From contig CANQXN010000123.1 in assembly GCA_947627815.1 (NCBI GenBank), forward strand, positions 1-5,412: 5,412 nucleotides of DNA, written 5' to 3'. The position numbers and the translations under genes are program-made. The DNA comes from an uncultured Clostridia bacterium. GTDB lineage: Bacteria > Bacillota > Clostridia > Oscillospirales > CAG-272. Under the pieces are notes generated by a model, which worked only from the letters and a program-made list of their open reading frames with translations, was not told where the DNA came from and did no database searches. This document shows, piece after piece, positions 4,222-5,412 of this stretch (the first letter of the stretch is position 1; each line of letters begins with the position of its first letter).

Positions 4222-5412
4222 ATGCTCGATCTATACCGTTTGCCCGACCGTTGCCGGATAGAAACCGAGGAAGGAGGCGCCTCGGACGCCGTTTTGGATC
4301 TCGCCCTCTGTCCCGAGGGTCTGGATATTTTTGTCACGGCCACAGCCTCGCGCCCGAAATGGGTCAGCCTGCGCTGGCTCTGTCCTGTTCATGAAGAAGT
4401 CAAGCTCTGCGGCGACAGCTGGGAACGCGGTTACGGCGATTTTTCCTTTGGTTCGATTCTCCCTCACCGCGCCATGCCCTGGTATTTTCTGGCTGTAAGT
4501 GAGACCGGCACCGACGCCGTGGGGGTCGCGGTACAGCCCAACGCCTTTGTGAGCTGGACGGTGGACAGCGAAGGCGTCACCGCCTGGTGCGATCTGCGCT
4601 GCGGCAGCCACGGCGTAGCCCTCGACGGCCGCAAGCTCTTCATCGCCCGCGTTTTATCGCGCTTTTATCCCCACAAAGAGGGGCAGGCACAGGCTTTGTC
4701 TGTCTTTGACGCCGCCTCCGACTTCTGTTCGCGCCTTTCCCCCGCTCCCCTGCTCCCTGCCGAGCCAATCTACGGCGGCAACAACTGGTACTATGCCTAC
4801 GGGAAAAGCTCCTTTGACGAGATCGTCTCGGACGCCTCTTTGCAGGCGGCGCTCGCCGAGGGGCAGAGCAACCGCCCCTTTATGGTGATCGACGACGGCT
4901 GGCAGATCAACTCCTGCGCCGGCCCCTGGCGCCCCAACGACCGTTACGGCGATATGAAAAAGGTGACCGAGGCCTTTTATTCCCTCGGCGTGCACCCGGG
5001 GCTTTGGATCCGCCCCCTGCACGACCCCTCGACGGAAATCCCCGCGCAGTGGCGCTTTGCCCACCGGCCGTATTTGGATCCTTCGGTGCCGGCGGTTCTC
5101 GATCATCTGAAAGAGCTTTTGCAGACCATTGTCTTTGACTGGGGTTTTGAACTCATCAAACACGATTTTTCCTCTTTCGACATCTTCGGCCATTGGGGCG
5201 GCGAGCGCCACACCGACCGCTTTTTCGCCGACGGGGACTGGACTTTTTACGACAAGAGCCGCACCTCGGCAGAAATATACAAGGCGTTTTTGAAAACCCT
5301 GCTGGAGGCCGCCGGCGGGAAAGCCTATATTTTGGGCTGCAACTGCGTTTCCCACCTGACCGCCGGCCTTTGCCACATCAACCGTACCGGGGACGACACC
5401 AGCGGCACCGAC
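4222..5412 (+). CDS. Clan GH-D glycoside hydrolase, GH36-like, probable alpha-galactosidase (3' partial)
   Basis: The frame is open from ATG 4222 to the window edge, giving 397 residues with the C-terminus cut off. The start has AAAGGA (4209-4214) seven bases upstream. Residues 1 to about 175 look like an N-terminal beta-rich domain, followed by the (beta/alpha)8 barrel. Barrel marks are YGGNNWYYAYG (184-194), VIDDGWQ (222-228, the substrate-contacting DDGW of GH27/GH36), and GLWIRPL (260-266). The probable nucleophile is Asp315 in LIKHDFSSFD, and the probable acid/base is Asp391 or Asp392 in NRTGDDTSGTD. No signal peptide is visible, so a cytoplasmic enzyme acting on imported galactosides (raffinose or melibiose type) is likely. 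Exact substrate is uncertain: clan members also act on N-acetylgalactosamine or other sugars, and raffinose-synthase-like proteins share DDGWQ. It is divergent from spoIIGA, with no transporter genes in view. Confidence 0.82.
   Translation, partial: MLDLYRLPDRCRIETEEGGASDAVLDLALCPEGLDIFVTATASRPKWVSLRWLCPVHEEVKLCGDSWERGYGDFSFGSILPHRAMPWYFLAVSETGTDAVGVAVQPNAFVSWTVDSEGVTAWCDLRCGSHGVALDGRKLFIARVLSRFYPHKEGQAQALSVFDAASDFCSRLSPAPLLPAEPIYGGNNWYYAYGKSSFDEIVSDASLQAALAEGQSNRPFMVIDDGWQINSCAGPWRPNDRYGDMKKVTEAFYSLGVHPGLWIRPLHDPSTEIPAQWRFAHRPYLDPSVPAVLDHLKELLQTIVFDWGFELIKHDFSSFDIFGHWGGERHTDRFFADGDWTFYDKSRTSAEIYKAFLKTLLEAAGGKAYILGCNCVSHLTAGLCHINRTGDDTSGTD

Noticed and set aside
4191..4394. ATG at 4191 as a possible alternative gene start before the glycosidase
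   Set aside because: It is in a different frame from the glycosidase, lies at the predicted transcript start without a ribosome site, and gives an Arg-rich product that stops at 4394.
4654..5376. Open - strand frame (240 codons) opposite the glycosidase
   Set aside because: It is antisense to a coding frame with intact GH-D motifs, has no ribosome site that stands out, and yields low-complexity Gly/Ala/Val sequence.
1..5412. tRNA or rRNA genes, CRISPR arrays, transposases, integrases, attachment sites
   Set aside because: I saw no cloverleaf-type sequence, regularly spaced repeats, transposase motifs or terminal inverted repeats. The gene content is ordinary chromosomal core plus a sugar-use gene.

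Overview
This window looks like chromosomal DNA of an endospore-forming Firmicute (Bacillota). The proof is a spoIIGA-sigE pair, the membrane protease and its mother-cell sigma factor, found only in the endospore-forming lineage. By eye the DNA is GC-rich, with heavy use of G/C at third codon positions. Together with the glycosidase gene this fits a GC-rich gut-type clostridium (Oscillospirales/Christensenellales-like) better than Bacillus, but that placement is inference.

Layout, left to right. (1) Bases 2-610, + strand: C-terminal part of a SAM-dependent methyltransferase resembling YqeM; its N-terminus lies outside the window. (2) 627-662: a strong, symmetric intrinsic terminator between convergent genes. 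(3) 676-1506, - strand: an unrecognised six-helix membrane protein. (4) 1455-1567: two hairpin-plus-T-tract structures, both facing the + strand although the flanking genes are on the - strand. (5) 1593-2225, - strand: lexA, with a LexA box on its own promoter. (6) 2391-3089, - strand: sigE (pro-sigma-E). (7) 3116-4030, - strand: spoIIGA. (8) 4031-4221: a compact divergent regulatory region with a spoIIG promoter carrying a Spo0A box on one side and a near-consensus sigma-A promoter on the other. (9) 4222-5412, + strand: the first 397 residues of a clan GH-D (GH36-like, alpha-galactosidase type) glycoside hydrolase, cut by the window edge.

How the genes work together. SpoIIGA and pro-sigma-E form a classic two-gene operon: the sigma factor is made with an inhibitory membrane-binding leader, and the SpoIIGA aspartic protease removes it in the mother cell after the asymmetric septum forms. 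The promoter seen here, a perfect -10 with a Spo0A box about 22 bp upstream and no -35 hexamer at the usual distance, matches what is known of Spo0A~P-activated spoIIG. lexA downstream has its own SOS-type promoter and is probably regulated separately. The usual clostridial neighbours (ftsZ upstream, sigG downstream) are absent. The membrane protein, methyltransferase and glycosidase have no evident link to sporulation.

Nothing here is clearly a new biological system. The most useful observations are the spoIIG promoter architecture, the lexA autoregulatory site and start codon, the missing sigG, and the pair of antisense-facing terminator-like structures.
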